11,429 nucleotides of DNA, from positions 1 to 11,429 of the forward strand of contig CAAEEC010000028.1 in NCBI GenBank assembly GCA_900754755.1. The letters are read 5' to 3'. Under the pieces are notes generated by a model that worked only from the letters and a program-made list of their open reading frames with translations, ran no database searches and was not told the origin of the DNA. Origin of the DNA: Clostridia bacterium (GTDB lineage Bacteria > Bacillota > Clostridia > Christensenellales > Aristaeellaceae). This document shows positions 1-8,640 of this stretch, piece by piece (position 1 is the stretch's first letter; each line of letters starts with the position of its first letter). A program made the position numbers and the translations under genes.

Positions 1-1
1 C

Positions 2-337
2 CAGCTTTCCGCCGGGCACGCGCGCGCGCTGGTCACGGTTTCCAAGGAACGGCAGGTGAAGCTCGCCGAATTGACCGTGCAGCAGGGCTTTTCCGTGCGC
101 CAGCTCGAGCGCATCTGCGCCCAGCCCGAGCCGGAAAAGAAGGACGCGCCCGCGGAAAAACCCGTGCGCGCGGGCGAACTCAACGATTTGGAGCGCATGG
201 CGCGCGAGATTTTCGGCACGCGCGCCAAGATCGAGGGCGACGAGGACAAGGGCCGCTTGATCCTCAATTACTACAGCCAGGACGATTTGCAGCGCATTTG
301 GGAAATTCTGGAATTCATGCGCCAGGGCGGCGCATAA
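2..337 (+). CDS. parB: ParB/Spo0J family chromosome partitioning protein, C-terminal part (5' end outside window)
   Basis: This is the last 111 residues of a ParB/Spo0J-type protein; the frame is open to the left window edge, so the true start is upstream. ParB is a CTP-dependent DNA clamp that loads on parS sites near the origin and works with ParA/Soj in chromosome segregation. The visible part begins QLSAGHARALVTV, matching the conserved LSxGHARALL stretch after the ParB helix-turn-helix. A charged, proline-rich linker follows, then a C-terminal dimerisation-like segment containing IFGTRAKIEG and LILNYYSQDDLQRIWEIL, typical of Spo0J C-termini. The internal GTG at 56 is not a likely start because homology continues upstream of it. 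The nuclease/CTPase and HTH core lie outside the window. The next gene starts 30 nt downstream with its own ribosome-binding site. Family assignment is confident; chromosomal rather than plasmid origin is inferred from the neighbouring genes. Confidence 0.87.
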   Translation, partial: QLSAGHARALVTVSKERQVKLAELTVQQGFSVRQLERICAQPEPEKKDAPAEKPVRAGELNDLERMAREIFGTRAKIEGDEDKGRLILNYYSQDDLQRIWEILEFMRQGGA

Positions 338-367
338 TAGAGCGTTGACAATAAGGAGGGCCTTCGC

Positions 368-1000
368 ATGAAGACGATTCGCAAGCTCGCCGCGCCGGTT
401 TTGCCGTTTGCCGGGGAATTTTCCCCCGAACAACTGCCGCAGGCGTGGCAGAATCTGGAAGAATGGGAAATCGCCTGCTATCCCTGGAGCGCGCCGGATG
501 GCTACCGGCCGAAGGCGTGCGCGCGCGTGGGCGTCCACGAAGGCGATTTGCACGTTTTGATGTACGCCCTGGAGCCCGCCATCCAGGCCCGGGAAACCCG
601 GGTGGGCGGCGCGGTTTGCGTGGATTCGTGCCTGGAATTCTTCGTGCAGCCGCTGGAAAGCGACGAACGTTACCTGAATTTCGAGGCCAATCCCTTGGGC
701 ACGATGCACCTGGGCATCGGCGCGGGCCGCGCGGGCCGCGCGGTGTTCTCTCCCCTGCCGGAAGGCGTTTGCCCCGTCGCCAGCGAGCACCGCGGCGCCT
801 GGTGGGCGGTGTATTACAAAATCCCTGGCAGCTTCCTTGAGGCCCAGTTTGGCCGCCCGCTGGGCGAGCGCGTGCGCGCCAATTGCTACACCTGCGACGA
901 AAGCATCCATCCGCACTTTGGCACGCTCTTTCCCGTGAACGCGCCCAAGCCCGATTTCCACCGCCCCGAGTGTTTCCAAACCATTGCCGTGGAAATCTAA
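368..1000 (+). CDS. Carbohydrate-binding family 9-like (CBM9-type) protein, cytoplasmic
   Basis: A 210-residue protein resembling the stand-alone carbohydrate-binding family 9-like (CBM9_2) proteins found in many Firmicutes, whose cellular role is mostly unknown. Family-like segments are VDSCLEFFVQP (about 85-95), YLNFEANPLGTM (102-113), and the C-terminal run from ANCYTCDES (171-179) through HPHFGTLFPV to PDFHRPECF. Length matches the single-domain family. There is no signal peptide or membrane segment, so it probably stays in the cytoplasm, unlike the CBM9 modules of secreted xylanases. Eight cysteines (37, 51, 84, 88, 135, 173, 176, 202) are many for a cytoplasmic beta-sandwich. The ATG at 368 is preceded by AAGGAGGG at 353-360, with 7 nt spacing. 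It sits between parB and the nucleoside kinase with short gaps. Sugar binding is known of the family but no ligand can be read from this sequence. Confidence 0.75.
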   Translation: MKTIRKLAAPVLPFAGEFSPEQLPQAWQNLEEWEIACYPWSAPDGYRPKACARVGVHEGDLHVLMYALEPAIQARETRVGGAVCVDSCLEFFVQPLESDERYLNFEANPLGTMHLGIGAGRAGRAVFSPLPEGVCPVASEHRGAWWAVYYKIPGSFLEAQFGRPLGERVRANCYTCDESIHPHFGTLFPVNAPKPDFHRPECFQTIAVEI

Positions 1001-1029
1001 AAGGCCGCCGAAACCAATCATCGCATTTG

Positions 1030-1035
1030 AGGAGG
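1030..1035 (+). promoter_or_regulatory. Ribosome-binding site that decides the start of the nucleoside kinase
   Basis: AGGAGG lies 7 nt before ATG 1043 but only 1 nt before the alternative in-frame ATG 1037. Normal Shine-Dalgarno spacing favours 1043, giving a protein that starts MQFTLNG. Confidence 0.6.
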
Positions 1036-1042
1036 GATGACC

Positions 1043-2683
1043 ATGCAATTTACGCTCAACGGAACCCAGATGACGCTAAAAGAAGGTCAAGATTATCGCG
1101 ACGCGGCGGAAACGCTGCTGCCGGGCCGCCGGGCGCTTGCCGTGCGCGTAAATGGCAGCACGCTCCCGCTCAGTGCGGTTCCCCGGGAAGGCGAACAAGC
1201 GCGGCTGTTGACCTATGCCGACGAGGAGGGCCGCCGGGTATACGAGCGCTCCTTGCGGTTTGTGTTTTTGTGCGCGGCCCGGCGCGCGCTGCCCGGGGTG
1301 CGCATGCGCGTGGAGCATTCCATCCGGCGCGGCATCTATATCGTGCCGGACGCCCCAATCACCCAGGACGCGGTGGACGCGCTGAAGCGCGAAATGCGCG
1401 CGATCGTCGCGGCGGACCTGCCCTTTGAAAAGCGCGCCATCTCGCGCGAGGACGCCACGGCGCTTTTCCGCGCGCGCGGCGATGTGGACAAAGTGCGCCT
1501 TTTGCACTACCGGCCCTATGAGCACTTCCAGCTCTACGAGTGCGACGGCATGCCGGAATACTTCTATGGGGAAATGGTTCCCTCCACGGGCTATGTGCCG
1601 GTGTTCGATCTGCGCCTGTTGCTGCCGGGCCTGGCGCTGCTGCTGCCCGACCGGGCGGATCCCTCGCGCGCCAGCAGGCTGGTGGAACTGCCCAAGCTGA
1701 TGCGCACCTTTGCCGAAAGCGCGCGCTGGAACGAGATCCTGGGCATCTCCAACGTGGCCGATCTCAACGAAATGATCGAAAAGCGCACGCTGCGCGAATT
1801 CATCCGCGTCAACGAGGAATTGCACGAGATTTCCCTGGTGAACATCGCGCAGAAATTCCTCGCCAGCGGCGCGCGGCTGATCCTGGTGGCGGGGCCGTCC
1901 TCTTCGGGCAAGACCACGATGACGCACCGGCTCTCCATCCTGCTGCGGGCCATGGGGCATTTGCCCATGAAGATTTCGCTGGACGATTATTATCTCGACC
2001 GCGACGCCATCCCCGTGGACGAAAACGGCGAGCGCGACCTGGAAAACCCGGACACGCTGGATCTGAAGCTGCTGGGCGAACATTTGGTGGCGCTGTTGCA
2101 GGGCGAGGAAATCGAAGCGCCGCAGTTCGATTTCGTCACGGGCAAGCGCAGCGAAAAAACGCACAAGCTGCGCGCCGGGAGCGACCAGCCGATCCTCATC
2201 GAGGGCATCCACGCGCTCAACGACCGGCTCACCAGCCAGGTGCCCCGGGAGATGAAATTCATGATCTACATCTCCGCGCTCACCACCATCAACCTGGACG
2301 ATCACAACCGCATCCGCACCACGGACGCGCGGCTGCTGCGCCGCATGGTGCGCGATTCGCTGTTCCGCGGCACGCCGCCGGACGAAACCATGGATATGTG
2401 GGATTCCGTGCGCGCGGGCGAGGAGAAGTACATCTTCCCCTATCAGGAGCGCGCGGACGTGATGTTCAATTCCTCGCTGAGCTACGAGTTGGCCATTCTC
2501 AAAAAGTACGCCTACCCCATGCTCGCGCAAATTTCGCCCGAAAGCCGCAACTACACCCTCGCGCGGCGGCTGGTGAAATTTTTGAACTACGTGCACACCG
2601 CCGATGTGGAAAACGAGATTCCCCTCAACTCCATCCTGCGCGAATTCATCGGCGGCTGCTGTTTTTATCAATCCTTGGATTAA
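1043..2683 (+). CDS. Nucleoside (uridine) kinase-like protein with N-terminal TGS/ThrRS-SAD-like domains
   Basis: A 546-residue multidomain protein of a family common in Clostridia, usually annotated nucleoside kinase or uridine kinase. Residues 1-60 resemble a TGS-like ubiquitin fold. About 65-210 resemble the second additional domain of threonyl-tRNA synthetase, including VEHSIRRGIYI, DLPFEKRAISREDA and the HYRPYEHFQLY...YFYGEMVPSTGY region. From about 275 a PRK/uridine-kinase P-loop domain follows: Walker A GPSSSGKTT at 284-292, then SLDDYYLDRD and PQFDF-type substrate-loop sequence, and LIEGIHALN. The expected reaction is NTP-dependent phosphorylation of a nucleoside or similar substrate, which is inferred. 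I chose ATG 1043 over the in-frame ATG at 1037 because AGGAGG at 1030-1035 is 7 nt from 1043 and almost touches 1037. The catalytic core of a synthetase is absent, so it is not a ThrRS. Confidence 0.85.
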   Translation: MQFTLNGTQMTLKEGQDYRDAAETLLPGRRALAVRVNGSTLPLSAVPREGEQARLLTYADEEGRRVYERSLRFVFLCAARRALPGVRMRVEHSIRRGIYIVPDAPITQDAVDALKREMRAIVAADLPFEKRAISREDATALFRARGDVDKVRLLHYRPYEHFQLYECDGMPEYFYGEMVPSTGYVPVFDLRLLLPGLALLLPDRADPSRASRLVELPKLMRTFAESARWNEILGISNVADLNEMIEKRTLREFIRVNEELHEISLVNIAQKFLASGARLILVAGPSSSGKTTMTHRLSILLRAMGHLPMKISLDDYYLDRDAIPVDENGERDLENPDTLDLKLLGEHLVALLQGEEIEAPQFDFVTGKRSEKTHKLRAGSDQPILIEGIHALNDRLTSQVPREMKFMIYISALTTINLDDHNRIRTTDARLLRRMVRDSLFRGTPPDETMDMWDSVRAGEEKYIFPYQERADVMFNSSLSYELAILKKYAYPMLAQISPESRNYTLARRLVKFLNYVHTADVENEIPLNSILREFIGGCCFYQSLD

Positions 2684-2730
2684 ACTTCCGCCGCCTGCGC
2701 ATAATAGCGCATGCAAGGGAGGTTTGAACC

Positions 2731-3300
2731 ATGAAATTGCGCAAATCACAAATGGCTGCACTCTTACTCATCGCCCTGTCGCTCATCCTGGGCGCGTGCA
2801 TGAACACGGCGTCCTCGCCTGAGGCGACGCAGGATCCGTTCACCGGCGCGGGCACTTCCACCGGTTTGCCCGCCGCCAGCGCCACGCCCGGCGCGCCCGC
2901 GCAGGACGCGGACAACGCTAGCGGGCAGAACGCGCAAAATGCGCAAACCGGCACGGCCCAGCGCTATGATTGGCACGCCAACGCGGAAACCGTAGAAAAC
3001 CGCGTGGGCCAGATTTCGGAAATTTCCGAATGCCGCATCCTCGTTAGCGGCGATACGGCGCTGGTGGGCGTGAAATTCACCCCGCAATACCAGGGCGAAA
3101 TGACCGAGCGCATCCGCGATATGGTCGCCGGACAGGTGAAGGCCGCCGATCCCATGCTGCAAACCGTGGCCGTTACCGCCAACGCGGACGACGTGGCGCG
3201 CATCTTTGAGATGAGCGACGCCGTCAAATCCGGCCAGAGCGTGGATGAACTGGATAGCGATATCGATAGCATCGTGCGCAACGCCACCACCATGCGGTAA
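2731..3300 (+). CDS. YhcN/YlaJ-family sporulation-type lipoprotein
   Basis: A 189-residue secreted lipoprotein. The N-terminus has a positive n-region (MKLRKSQ), a hydrophobic core, and a lipobox LGAC with the lipidated cysteine at residue 23, so the mature protein should be anchored on the outer face of the cytoplasmic membrane or the forespore membrane. Residues 24-80 form a low-complexity Ala/Pro/Thr/Gln-rich linker. The C-terminal part from about 85, with ENRVGQISEISECRILVSGD, TALVGVKFTPQY and an acidic VDELDSDIDSIV helix, matches the Spore_YhcN_YlaJ domain: the order of a short helix, conserved cysteine and VGV strand is typical. Family members in Bacillus are sporulation or spore-membrane lipoproteins of unknown biochemical role. 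The start ATG 2731 follows AAGGGAGG at 2715-2722 with 8 nt spacing. The gap to the upstream kinase is 47 nt. The family call is good; involvement in sporulation here is inferred. Confidence 0.8.
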   Translation: MKLRKSQMAALLLIALSLILGACMNTASSPEATQDPFTGAGTSTGLPAASATPGAPAQDADNASGQNAQNAQTGTAQRYDWHANAETVENRVGQISEISECRILVSGDTALVGVKFTPQYQGEMTERIRDMVAGQVKAADPMLQTVAVTANADDVARIFEMSDAVKSGQSVDELDSDIDSIVRNATTMR

Positions 3301-3313
3301 GAGCCAAATTTTC

Positions 3314-3351
3314 CCGTCCGCCCCCGGTTCTCTTGGCCGGGCGGCGGACGG
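3314..3351 (+). terminator. GC-rich hairpin between the lipoprotein and the HhH gene (possible terminator or attenuator)
   Basis: CCGTCCGCC (3314-3322) pairs with GGCGGACGG (3343-3351). Inside it CCCGG (3323-3327) pairs with CCGGG (3337-3341), with one bulged C at 3342 and a 9-nt loop. The stem is stable, but no immediate T-run follows; TTTT comes only at 3367-3370. It may be a weak or factor-dependent terminator, or an mRNA-stability element. It ends just before the ribosome-binding site of the next gene. Confidence 0.4.
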
Positions 3352-3372
3352 CTACATAAGGGGGTGTTTTCC

Positions 3373-3753
3373 ATGCCCGAGCGCCGCTTTTTCCATTTCA
3401 CCGCCACGCGCGCGGACGCGGTTCTCTTCGCCGCGCTGCTCATCGCCTTTCTCTTGGCCCTTTGCGCGCGAAATCCCCTGGACGACTCGCGCTTTGCCCC
3501 GGTACACGAAACCGCGCTCTCCGGCGTGGTTGCCACGGGCGAAGGGCGCGGGAAAATCGATATCAACGCGGCGGACGCGGCATTGCTCATGGAACTCGAT
3601 GGCATCGGCGAAGTCCTCGCCAGCCGCATCGTGGAATACCGCGCGCAGCACGGCCCGTTCGCCCATCTGGAAGATTTGCTGGAGGTCGAAGGCATTGGCC
3701 CCGCCCGTTTCCAAGCCATCAAAGACGATATTTGCCTTCTCGCGCCCGATTGA
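3373..3753 (+). CDS. Membrane-anchored helix-hairpin-helix protein, short ComEA-like
   Basis: A 126-residue protein with one predicted N-terminal membrane helix (about 17-31, AVLFAALLIAFLLAL), a roughly 28-residue linker, and a C-terminal tandem helix-hairpin-helix unit. INAADAALLMELDGIGEVLASRI (64-86) gives the first hairpin and LEVEGIGPARFQAI (103-116) the second. This pattern is that of the C-terminal DNA-binding domain of ComEA, the DNA receptor for transformation. Usual ComEA proteins are about 200 residues with an SLBB-type domain between the membrane helix and the HhH; that domain is missing here. It may be a minimal ComEA-like DNA-binding protein or another HhH protein with unrelated function. 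ATG 3373 was chosen over GTG 3364 because AAGGGGGTG at 3358-3366 is an SD-like sequence 6 nt upstream of it and overlaps the GTG. No comEB or comEC is next to it. Confidence 0.72.
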   Translation: MPERRFFHFTATRADAVLFAALLIAFLLALCARNPLDDSRFAPVHETALSGVVATGEGRGKIDINAADAALLMELDGIGEVLASRIVEYRAQHGPFAHLEDLLEVEGIGPARFQAIKDDICLLAPD

Positions 3754-3837
3754 CGAGCTGGTGGCCGGCTACCGGGCGCTTTTGCGTCTGTCCATTTTTG
3801 CGCCATCTTGTGCACAGGATTTTCACATTTTTCACGA

Positions 3838-3866
3838 TTGCGCGGAAGCGGGAAAGCGTGTATAAT
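3838..3866 (+). promoter_or_regulatory. Sigma-A-like promoter of the fucI operon
   Basis: A perfect -10 box TATAAT at 3861-3866 lies 17 bp downstream of a weak -35 box TTGCGC at 3838-3843. Transcription would begin near 3873, giving a leader of about 36 nt before ATG 3909. The segment 3754-3837 upstream is non-coding and AT-richer than its surroundings. It contains a small palindrome TGTGCACA at 3809-3816 that could be an operator. The weak -35 suits a promoter needing activation, but this is inference. Confidence 0.65.
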
Positions 3867-3908
3867 ATGCAATAGCACCCATTGCTTTTTTGTAGGGAGG
3901 AATTTCAT

Positions 3909-5723
<1,815 letters not shown>

Positions 5724-5736
5724 TTTGGAGGCAAAT

Positions 5737-6621
5737 ATGGCAAAGGCGAACTACATTCTTTCTGCCTTTGCGGACGAGGCCAGCGCGAGTTTCCCGGAGC
5801 AGCTTGAGGCGCTCCGGGAAGCTGGCATCGACCGCATTGAAATCCGCGGCGTGGACGGCACCAACGTTTCCGCCCTTACAGACGAAAAGGCGCGCGAAGT
5901 GCGCCGCATGCTGGACGGCGCGGGCGTGGGCATTTCCGCCATCGGCTCCCCGTTCGGCAAAATCGTGGTGAACGAAGGCTTTGCCGAGCACCTGGAGGCG
6001 CTCAAGCGCTCCATGGAGCAGGCGAAGATCCTGGGCGCCAACACGTTCCGCATGTTCAGCTTTTATCCGCCCAAGGGCGAGGACATCGCCGCGTACCGCC
6101 AGCAGGTGATCGACCAGCTCGGCGCAATGCTGGACGCCGCCGACGCGCAGGACATCGTCCTCGCGCACGAAAACGAAAAAGGCATTTACGGCGACATTCC
6201 CGAACGCTGCCTGGATCTGGTGGAAACCTTTGGCGGCCGGCTCAAGTGCATCTTCGACCCGGCGAATTTCATCCAGTGCGGCGCGCGGCCCGCGGACGCG
6301 TACCCCATGCTGAAAAAGCATATCTATTATTTCCACATGAAAGACGCGCTCCTGGCGGACGGCAGCGTCGTGCCCTGCGGCATGGGCGACGGCAGCGTGC
6401 CGGAGATTCTGAAGGACTACGGCGGCGACGAAACGGGGCTGACCATTGAGCCGCACCTCAAGGTATTCGCCGGCCTGAACGCCTTGCAGGGCGAGGAATT
6501 GCACCACAAGTACGCGTATAGCGACAATCGAACCGCGTTCCGCGCGGCGGTGGACGCCGTAAAATCCATTTTGACGGACGCGGGCTATCGGGAAGGAGAG
6601 GCAAATCGATGGATCAAGTAA
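5737..6621 (+). CDS. Sugar phosphate isomerase/epimerase-family TIM-barrel protein (AP endonuclease 2 / xylose isomerase-like), first copy
   Basis: A 294-residue single-domain TIM barrel of the xylose isomerase-like superfamily, probably cytoplasmic and metal-dependent. The four ligands expected for such folds are visible: Glu145 in LAHENEKGIYGD, Asp174 in CIFDPANF, His200 in YYFHMKDA, and Glu238 in LTIEPHL. The N-terminus ILSAFADEAS and the strand IDRIEIRGVDGTNV are typical of family members annotated sugar phosphate isomerase/epimerase. The reaction is not readable; family members are epimerases, isomerases, dehydratases or keto-sugar lyases. ATG 5737 was chosen over TTG 5725 because TTGGAGG at 5725-5731 is its ribosome-binding site, 5 nt upstream. 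The gene starts 13 nt after fucI ends and its last 13 bp overlap the dehydrogenase gene, so the genes are very likely co-transcribed and translationally coupled. It is clearly diverged from the second TIM-barrel protein of the operon. Confidence 0.85.
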   Translation: MAKANYILSAFADEASASFPEQLEALREAGIDRIEIRGVDGTNVSALTDEKAREVRRMLDGAGVGISAIGSPFGKIVVNEGFAEHLEALKRSMEQAKILGANTFRMFSFYPPKGEDIAAYRQQVIDQLGAMLDAADAQDIVLAHENEKGIYGDIPERCLDLVETFGGRLKCIFDPANFIQCGARPADAYPMLKKHIYYFHMKDALLADGSVVPCGMGDGSVPEILKDYGGDETGLTIEPHLKVFAGLNALQGEELHHKYAYSDNRTAFRAAVDAVKSILTDAGYREGEANRWIK

Positions 6622-7760
6622 GGATTGGCATCATCGGCGTGGGCAATATGGGCAGCGGCCACGCCAAAACCATCACCAGCGGCCAGGTGCCGGACATGGT
6701 TCTTACGGCAATCGCGGATATCAACCCCGAGCGCCGCAAGTGGGCCGCGGAAACGTATCCGGACGTAAAGGTGTTTGACGACGCCATCACCATGATGGAA
6801 AGCGGCCTGGTGGACGCGGTTATCGTGGCCACCCCGCACTACGACCATCCGCCGTTGGTCACCGCCGCGCTCAAGCGCGATATCCATGTGATGTGCGAAA
6901 AGCCCGCGGGCGTTTACACCAAGGCCGTGGCCGAGGTAAACGAGCTGGCCAAAAAGAGCAAGGCGACCTACGCCATCATGTTCAACCAGCGCACCAACTG
7001 CGTGTACCGCAAAATGAAGGAAATCATTTCCTCCGGCGAGCTGGGCAGCATTCGCCGCGTGAATTGGCTGATTACCAACTGGTTCCGCCCGCAGAGCTAT
7101 TATGATTCCGGCGCGTGGCGCGCCACCTGGGCCGGCGAGGGCGGCGGCGTGCTGCTCAACCAGTGCCCGCACAATCTGGACCTGTTCCAGTGGCTGGTGG
7201 GCATGCCCGTGCGCGTGCGCGCTTTCACGCACAACGGCCTGTGGCACGACATCGAAGTGGAAGACGATGTGACCGCTTACATGGAATTTGAAAACGGCGC
7301 CACCGGCGTGTTCATCACCTCCACCGGCGACGCGCCTGGCACCAACCGCCTGGAAGTGGTGCTGGAAGGCGGCACGCTGATCTGCGACGGCAAGACCCTG
7401 ACCCTGGAAAAGCTGGAAACCTCCATCCCCGAGTTTATGAAGACCTACACGGGCGGCTTCGGCACGCCCAAGTGCGAAACCATCGAAGTGGAAACCGATG
7501 GCGAAAATCCGCAGCACGCGGGCGTGTTGCGCGCCTTCGCGCAGCACCTGCTCAAGGGCACGCCGCTGATCGCCGACGGTACGGAAGGCATCAACGGCCT
7601 CACGCTTTCCAACGCCATGCACCTTTCGAGCTGGCTCAATGAAACCGTGACCCTGCCGCTGGACGCGGACAAATTCCTGGAAGAGCTCAACAAGCGCCGC
7701 GCCACTTCGCGCCTGAAGGACGGCGCGGGAAAAGTGCTGAGCACAGAAGGCACGTATTAG
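6609..7760 (+). CDS. Gfo/Idh/MocA-family NAD(P)-dependent sugar oxidoreductase
   Basis: A 383-residue dehydrogenase of the glucose-fructose oxidoreductase / inositol dehydrogenase family. The Rossmann glycine motif GVGNMG is at 10-15, the acidic end of beta-2 is in AIADINPERR, and the family hallmark EKP is at 97-99 with catalytic Lys98 (CEKPAGVY). In the C-terminal substrate domain, GEGGGVLLNQCPHNLD (about 176-191) supplies His188 as the likely proton relay. Such enzymes oxidise a ring or chain hydroxyl of sugars, inositols or glycosides to a ketone, or reduce it, often in concert with TIM-barrel partners. Substrate and direction are unknown. The start ATG 6609 has AAGGAGAGG at 6593-6600 about 8 nt upstream, lying inside the preceding gene; the two reading frames overlap by 13 bp. 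The next gene begins 9 nt after its stop codon. Confidence 0.9.
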   Translation: MDQVRIGIIGVGNMGSGHAKTITSGQVPDMVLTAIADINPERRKWAAETYPDVKVFDDAITMMESGLVDAVIVATPHYDHPPLVTAALKRDIHVMCEKPAGVYTKAVAEVNELAKKSKATYAIMFNQRTNCVYRKMKEIISSGELGSIRRVNWLITNWFRPQSYYDSGAWRATWAGEGGGVLLNQCPHNLDLFQWLVGMPVRVRAFTHNGLWHDIEVEDDVTAYMEFENGATGVFITSTGDAPGTNRLEVVLEGGTLICDGKTLTLEKLETSIPEFMKTYTGGFGTPKCETIEVETDGENPQHAGVLRAFAQHLLKGTPLIADGTEGINGLTLSNAMHLSSWLNETVTLPLDADKFLEELNKRRATSRLKDGAGKVLSTEGTY

Positions 7761-7764
7761 GAGG
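7759..7764 (+). promoter_or_regulatory. Ribosome-binding site overlapping the stop codon of the dehydrogenase gene
   Basis: AGGAGG shares its first two bases with the TAG stop at 7758-7760 and is 5 nt before ATG 7770. This arrangement suggests that ribosomes ending on the dehydrogenase reinitiate on the downstream gene. Confidence 0.7.
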
Positions 7765-7769
7765 CGCGC

Positions 7770-8558
7770 ATGATTCGACTTGGCATCTGTGGGCCGATTG
7801 AAAACATCGAAGTCGTGGCCAAGATGGGCTTTGACTATCTGGAAGCCGGCTTAACGCGCCTGAGCGAGATCGACGAAGCGGAATTTCGCGCGCTGCGCGA
7901 TCGCGTGCAGGCCGCGCCCATCCGCGTGGAAGCCTTTAACGGCATGCTCCCCGCGAAGCTGCGCGTTACCGGTTCGGATGTGAACGCCCAGGCGCTGCAC
8001 GAATACCTCGATAAGACCTTTGCCCGCGCAAAACAACTGGGCGGACAGATTGTGGTGTTCGGCAGCAGCGGCGCGCGCAATGTGCCGGATGGCTTCCCCA
8101 TCGACATGGCTTGGCGGCAAATTTGCAATTTCCTGCGCCTGGCGGAACGCCACGCCATCGACCATGACATCACCATCGCCATCGAGCCGCTGCGCCGCGC
8201 GGAAAGCAACATCATCAACATGGTGAGCGAGGCCACGATCCTTGCCTCCATTTTGCAGCTGCGGCACGTTCGCGCGCTGGCCGATACCTATCACATGGCC
8301 ATCTCCAGCGAGCCGGTGAACGTGCTCACGCTGTGCGCCAGCCAAATCGCGCACGTGCACACCGCCAATCCGATTGGGCGCGAATGCCCCAAGCCGAACG
8401 ACGGCGAGGACTATGCCAAAATTATGCAAGCCCTGAAGGACGGCGGCTATGACGCCCGCATGAGCATCGAAGGCAAAACGGAACCCTTTGTGGAGGCAGG
8501 CACGCAAGGCTTTGCCTGCCTGGACGCGGCGCGCAAAGCCGTGTGGGCCGAAGCGTAA
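7770..8558 (+). CDS. Sugar phosphate isomerase/epimerase-family TIM-barrel protein, D-tagatose 3-epimerase-like, second copy
   Basis: A 262-residue TIM barrel related to the D-tagatose/D-psicose 3-epimerase and hydroxypyruvate isomerase group. Metal-ligand positions are Glu139 in IAIEPLRR, Asp172 in LADTYHMAI, His197 (or His195) in AHVHTANP, and Glu234 in MSIEGKT. The DTYHM and HVHTAN stretches are hallmarks of ketose 3-epimerase-like enzymes. It is a little shorter than the usual 285-295 residues of characterised epimerases. It has no signal peptide. The expected chemistry is epimerisation or isomerisation of a free ketose or keto-sugar through an enediolate, but lyase activity is known among relatives, so the function is open. 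It is the last gene of the fucI operon, with the terminator hairpin starting 19 nt after its stop. It is not a close duplicate of the first TIM-barrel gene; the two share only fold-level motifs. Confidence 0.83.
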   Translation: MIRLGICGPIENIEVVAKMGFDYLEAGLTRLSEIDEAEFRALRDRVQAAPIRVEAFNGMLPAKLRVTGSDVNAQALHEYLDKTFARAKQLGGQIVVFGSSGARNVPDGFPIDMAWRQICNFLRLAERHAIDHDITIAIEPLRRAESNIINMVSEATILASILQLRHVRALADTYHMAISSEPVNVLTLCASQIAHVHTANPIGRECPKPNDGEDYAKIMQALKDGGYDARMSIEGKTEPFVEAGTQGFACLDAARKAVWAEA

Positions 8559-8576
8559 ATCTCCCTGGCAGCAAGC

Positions 8577-8623
8577 GGCGCCGCTTTTTCCGAACCAGCG
8601 GTTCAAAAAAGCGGCGCCCTTTT
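8577..8623 (+). terminator. Rho-independent terminator of the fucI operon
   Basis: GGCGCCGCTTTTT (8577-8589) pairs with AAAAAGCGGCGCC (8606-8618). Inside, GAACC (8592-8596) pairs with GGTTC (8600-8604) around the loop AGC, separated by a small CC/A internal bulge. The result is an 18-bp stem followed by CTTTT (8619-8623). The hairpin lies between convergent genes; no T-run follows it on the minus strand, so it mainly serves the plus-strand operon. Confidence 0.85.
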
Positions 8624-8640
8624 GCCATCAAAAATCGATT

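Noticed and set aside
345..350. Perfect TTGACA -35-like hexamer before the CBM9-like gene
   Set aside because: A 17-bp spacing would place the -10 box on the start codon at 368, and no TATAAT-like sequence is there.
2675..2705. Possible promoter TTGGAT and CATAAT before the YhcN-like gene
   Set aside because: The spacer is 19 bp and the -35 matches only three positions. CATAAT also lies in a small TGCGC-ATAATA-GCGCA dyad; too weak to call.
1076..2761. 561-codon minus-strand open frame across the nucleoside kinase gene
   Set aside because: Antisense shadow of a well-supported gene, with low-complexity His/Gln/Arg/Ala composition.
3762..3784. Possible terminator after the HhH gene (CCGG-CTA-CCGG then CTTTT)
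   Set aside because: The stem is only four pairs with a G-G mismatch outside it, insufficient for a terminator call.
3809..3816. TGTGCACA palindrome upstream of the fucI promoter as a CRP-like or cre site
   Set aside because: Only eight bases are symmetric and it does not fit the cre consensus; mentioned as a possible operator but not listed separately.
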